Made by a program: the position numbers and the translations under genes
The notes under the pieces: model-generated
The model's input: the letters and a program-made list of their open reading frames with translations, nothing else
Database searches by the model: none
Told to the model about the DNA's origin: nothing
In this document: in pieces, positions 30,369 to 32,444 of the stretch
Layout: the number at the start of each line of letters is the position of its first letter
How positions within the stretch are numbered: position 1 is the stretch's first letter
Origin: Stenotrophomonas sp. 278
GTDB lineage: Bacteria > Pseudomonadota > Gammaproteobacteria > Xanthomonadales > Xanthomonadaceae
Length of the DNA: 32,444 bases
Assembly: GCF_003935715.1 (NCBI RefSeq)
Contig: NZ_RHPP01000036.1
Coordinates: 1-32,444 of the forward strand
Direction: 5' to 3'

Positions 30369-31076
30369 TCATGGGGACACGAGAGGATCCCGAGGCTCCA
30401 TCTCGAACGTCACACGGCTGGCACAGGTTGGCGCGTTTCGATCATCCACCGTAATCGACAGGAAGAGCAAGTCGCCGGATGCAACAGTCTTATGAACAGT
30501 AATGCGGCGATCATCTCCCGAGGTCGGCGTGTACAGTTGGAAGCCCTCCGCCAGTAGCGGATGGGTAACGGCGTCCAAGCTCAAGCAAGCGTCCACCGGG
30601 ACCAGCGTCAATGCAATCCGATGGCTGTCCTGGGTGGCAACGGGCTTCCAAACTGCCCAGGCGTACGACCCTGCACCAATCGCACCCTGCACCCCTCGGC
30701 GTCGGGCAGACGCATCGGGGGGCAAATCGATTGCCAGCACCTTCTGAACCTGATCAACAGAAAAGTCGTGTTGGGATTTCAGTGCGTTCGCAAGATCGTG
30801 CACCTGCTCCACTACACTGCTTACGGTGAGCTCCGGCCCCTTAGCCAGCGCGGGGTAGTCACCCAGGTCCGGCACGGTCGCGGAATGAGTAGGGATTGAA
30901 GCATCTGAGAACGCAGCTGCCTGATCCTGCGCAGCCCGCATATCGGTCACCATCGCATCCTGCATGTTGTTCTCCTGATGGCCAGGTGCCGGCTTGGCAC
31001 AGGCAGACAGCGCGAGGATGAGCGCTGACCCGATGGCCACGTAGCGTGGGTTGCGGCCCCTCTTACTGCTTCTCAT
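30369..31076 (-). CDS. lipoprotein, tandem paralogue 2
   Basis: A 235-residue lipoprotein (signal ends LILALSAC). Its body shares blocks with the gene to its right: PALAKGPELTVSSVVEQVHDL, RRRGVQGAIGAGSYAWAVWK, ACLSLDAVTHPLLAEGFQLY, SGDDRRITVHK and DDRNAPTCASRV. The family is not one I can name. GGAGG lies 10 bases before ATG 31076; the open frame to 31205 overlaps the neighbour. The two copies arose by duplication. Envelope lipoproteins in tandem are often immunity proteins against secreted toxins, which is a guess here. Confidence 0.75.
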   Translation of the reverse strand: MRSSKRGRNPRYVAIGSALILALSACAKPAPGHQENNMQDAMVTDMRAAQDQAAAFSDASIPTHSATVPDLGDYPALAKGPELTVSSVVEQVHDLANALKSQHDFSVDQVQKVLAIDLPPDASARRRGVQGAIGAGSYAWAVWKPVATQDSHRIALTLVPVDACLSLDAVTHPLLAEGFQLYTPTSGDDRRITVHKTVASGDLLFLSITVDDRNAPTCASRVTFEMEPRDPLVSP

Positions 31077-31113
31077 CGACAAGCATCCTCCGCGATTTTT
31101 CAGATCGAGTTGC

Positions 31114-31818
31114 TCACCCGAGCGATTCATCACTTGGTTCCAGCTCGAGCATAACGACCCGGGCGCAAGTCGGGGCATCACGGCGGTCAACAGTAGCGGC
31201 CACATACAGCGTCAACCCTGAATCGACCAACTTGTCGAACGTAATCCGGCGATCATCACCGTACGTCGGCACATACATCCTGAAGCCATCAGCAAGCAAC
31301 GGCTTGCTCAGAGCATCGAAGCTCAGGCACGCCTCAGCTGGACTGAGCACCAACTGTACAGAGTGGCCAGCAGCGGAAGGCGACCTCTTCCATACCGCCC
31401 ATTCGTAAGTGCTGCTTCCAACCTTGCCCGACACACCGCGCCTACGATCTTCAGCGTCGGAGGGCAACGCGAATCCGAGAACTCGCGCCACATTCTCTGG
31501 ATCGGCGTCGGCATAGGTGCGCAGGTCTTTGGCAAGGCCGTGAACCTGTGCAACGAGCTCGGCCAAGCTCAGCTCCGGTCCGGGCTTGAGCGCCGGGAAG
31601 CCCTTCCACTCAGAAGGCGTGCTCGCCCCTTCCGGCACAAGGGAATCCGAAATCGCGGCAGCCTTGTCCTGTTCACGCCGGATCTCAGCGGATACTGCGT
31701 CCTGCAAAGCTTCTTCCTTCTTGTTCTTTGATGGCTGGGCGCAAGCGGAGACCGCAAGCGCTACCACGCCGACCAGCACTGCGACGGGGATATGGCATCC
31801 ATTGCGAAGCATGTCCAT
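31114..31818 (-). CDS. lipoprotein, tandem paralogue 1
   Basis: A 234-residue lipoprotein (signal ends VALAVSAC) with a Lys/Glu-rich start after the lipid Cys. The paralogous blocks are PALKPGPELSLAELVAQVHGL, RRRGVSGKVGSSTYEWAVWK, ACLSFDALSKPLLADGFRMY, YGDDRRITFDK and DRRDAPTCARV. Two cysteines in the shared blocks may form a disulfide in the periplasm. It is first of a leftward three-gene set and starts about 150 bp from the IS256-family element, whose insertion may have separated it from an upstream partner. Function unknown. Confidence 0.75.
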   Translation of the reverse strand: MDMLRNGCHIPVAVLVGVVALAVSACAQPSKNKKEEALQDAVSAEIRREQDKAAAISDSLVPEGASTPSEWKGFPALKPGPELSLAELVAQVHGLAKDLRTYADADPENVARVLGFALPSDAEDRRRGVSGKVGSSTYEWAVWKRSPSAAGHSVQLVLSPAEACLSFDALSKPLLADGFRMYVPTYGDDRRITFDKLVDSGLTLYVAATVDRRDAPTCARVVMLELEPSDESLG

Positions 31819-31966
31819 TAACTACTCGCTGGGAGGAGATGCCTGGAAGGGTAGCCTATGGGTCGGCGTTGAGACAGGTTGGTAATTTGACGAGCTCAAC
31901 CATGATCGGACGCATTGCAGTCATCCACCCAGAGGCCACTCAACGGACTGTTCCCGGCAGCCTTGA

Positions 31967-32444
31967 GGGGACTGTCAGGAATTTTGTGTTCGGGCATAAC
32001 ATGTTGAAAAGGATCATGTATGCCACCCAAGAAGAAGACCGCCAAGGCCGCTGCCCGTCAGCTGCCCACCCTGCCTGCCGAGCTCGTTGAGCAGCTCGCC
32101 AACGGAGCTACGACCGCTGGCGAGATCCTGGACATCACCACAGCCCTGAAGAAGGCCTTGATTGAGCGGGCACTGAAGGGGGAACTGGGCCATCACCTGG
32201 GGTACCCGCCCGGAAGTGAGCGACCGGAATCGACCGGCAACCAGAGAAACGGAACGTCCAGCAAGACCGTGCTGACTGAGGACGGCCCCCTGCGACTGGA
32301 CGTTCCGCGGGACCGGGACGGTAGCTTCCAGCCCATTCTGATTCCGAAGCACGAGCGGCGCTTTACTGGCTTTGACGACAAGATCGTGGCCATGTACGCG
32401 CGCGGGATGAGTGTTCGCGACATTCGTGCGTTCCTGTCTGAGCA
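31967..32444 (+). mobile_element. IS256-family insertion sequence, left end (continues past window)
   Basis: The element appears to begin near 31967 with GGGGACTGTCAGGAATTTTG, a terminal repeat typical of IS256-family elements in this group. The transposase starts 53 bases inside. The right end and the target duplication lie outside the window. The edge is set by similarity to remembered family ends and may be off by a base or two. Confidence 0.75.
32020..32444 (+). CDS. IS256-family (Mutator) transposase, N-terminal part
   Basis: The first 141 residues of a DDE transposase. It begins with a Lys/Ala-rich leader (MPPKKKTAKAAARQLP). The well-known family block follows: ALIERALKGELGHHLGYPPG, NQRNGTSSKTVLTEDGPLRL, DVPRDRDGSFQPILIPKHER, RFTGFDDKIVAMYARGMSVR. 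These are the N-terminal DNA-binding parts; the DDE residues lie beyond the window edge. An ATG at 32016 is out of frame. No frameshift is seen in the visible part. Confidence 0.93.
   Translation, partial: MPPKKKTAKAAARQLPTLPAELVEQLANGATTAGEILDITTALKKALIERALKGELGHHLGYPPGSERPESTGNQRNGTSSKTVLTEDGPLRLDVPRDRDGSFQPILIPKHERRFTGFDDKIVAMYARGMSVRDIRAFLSE

Noticed and set aside
1-32444. CRISPR array, tRNA, rRNA or prophage genes
   Set aside because: No regularly spaced direct repeats, clover-leaf pattern, rRNA segments or phage structural genes were seen by reading; a dedicated search would be needed to exclude a cryptic small RNA.

Overview
The window is high-GC DNA from a gammaproteobacterium, most likely Stenotrophomonas or a close Xanthomonadaceae relative. 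The reasons are the protein families present and, above all, several copies of a short palindrome with a GTAG head. That pattern matches the SMAG class of REP elements known from Stenotrophomonas maltophilia. The genus assignment is an inference.

Layout. (1) 1-3272: the 3' end of proC, an opposed SMAG pair, a LysR regulator that has lost its DNA-binding start, then soxR diverging from an MFS efflux gene across a SoxR-like dyad. (2) 3274-6522: a lipoprotein esterase coupled to a DUF4105 membrane protein, a 14-base G run and a small hypothetical gene. (3) 6690-10295: an iron-uptake unit, with a TonB-dependent siderophore receptor behind a Fur-box-like promoter, a PepSY membrane protein and a tiny membrane protein. 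(4) 10300-12949: hipBA behind three operators spaced exactly 49 bp apart, a SUKH-like gene and a hypothetical gene. (5) 12951-16747: YbjQ-family protein, an SDR with a divergent AraC regulator, and a TetR-epimerase operon with a recognisable promoter and operator.

(6) 16764-24249 is the most interesting block: five tightly packed genes read leftward, SWIM zinc finger, DUF5691-like protein, MoxR-type AAA+ ATPase, DUF5682-like protein and vWA protein. Two junctions overlap by ATGA. A MoxR ATPase with a vWA protein suggests a chaperone or remodelling machine, here with a SWIM protein and two large proteins of unknown function. The operon is preceded by a perfect palindrome and followed by a small terminator-like hairpin that touches the TetR promoter.

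(7) 24348-27492: an OBAP-like lipoprotein, exodeoxyribonuclease III, and an Lrp regulator diverging from an RhtA-like amino-acid exporter. (8) 27467-32444 is more accessory in character: a SymE-like toxin, a two-lobed retropepsin-like protein, an orphan HigA antitoxin, a small membrane protein, two tandem paralogous lipoproteins and the left end of an IS256-family element that runs off the window.

A recurring theme is that SMAG heads supply the TAG stop codons of four coding frames (proC, the LysR remnant, the 116-aa hypothetical gene and the retropepsin-like gene). I saw no rRNA, tRNA or CRISPR array. No stretch longer than about 300 bases is without a gene.
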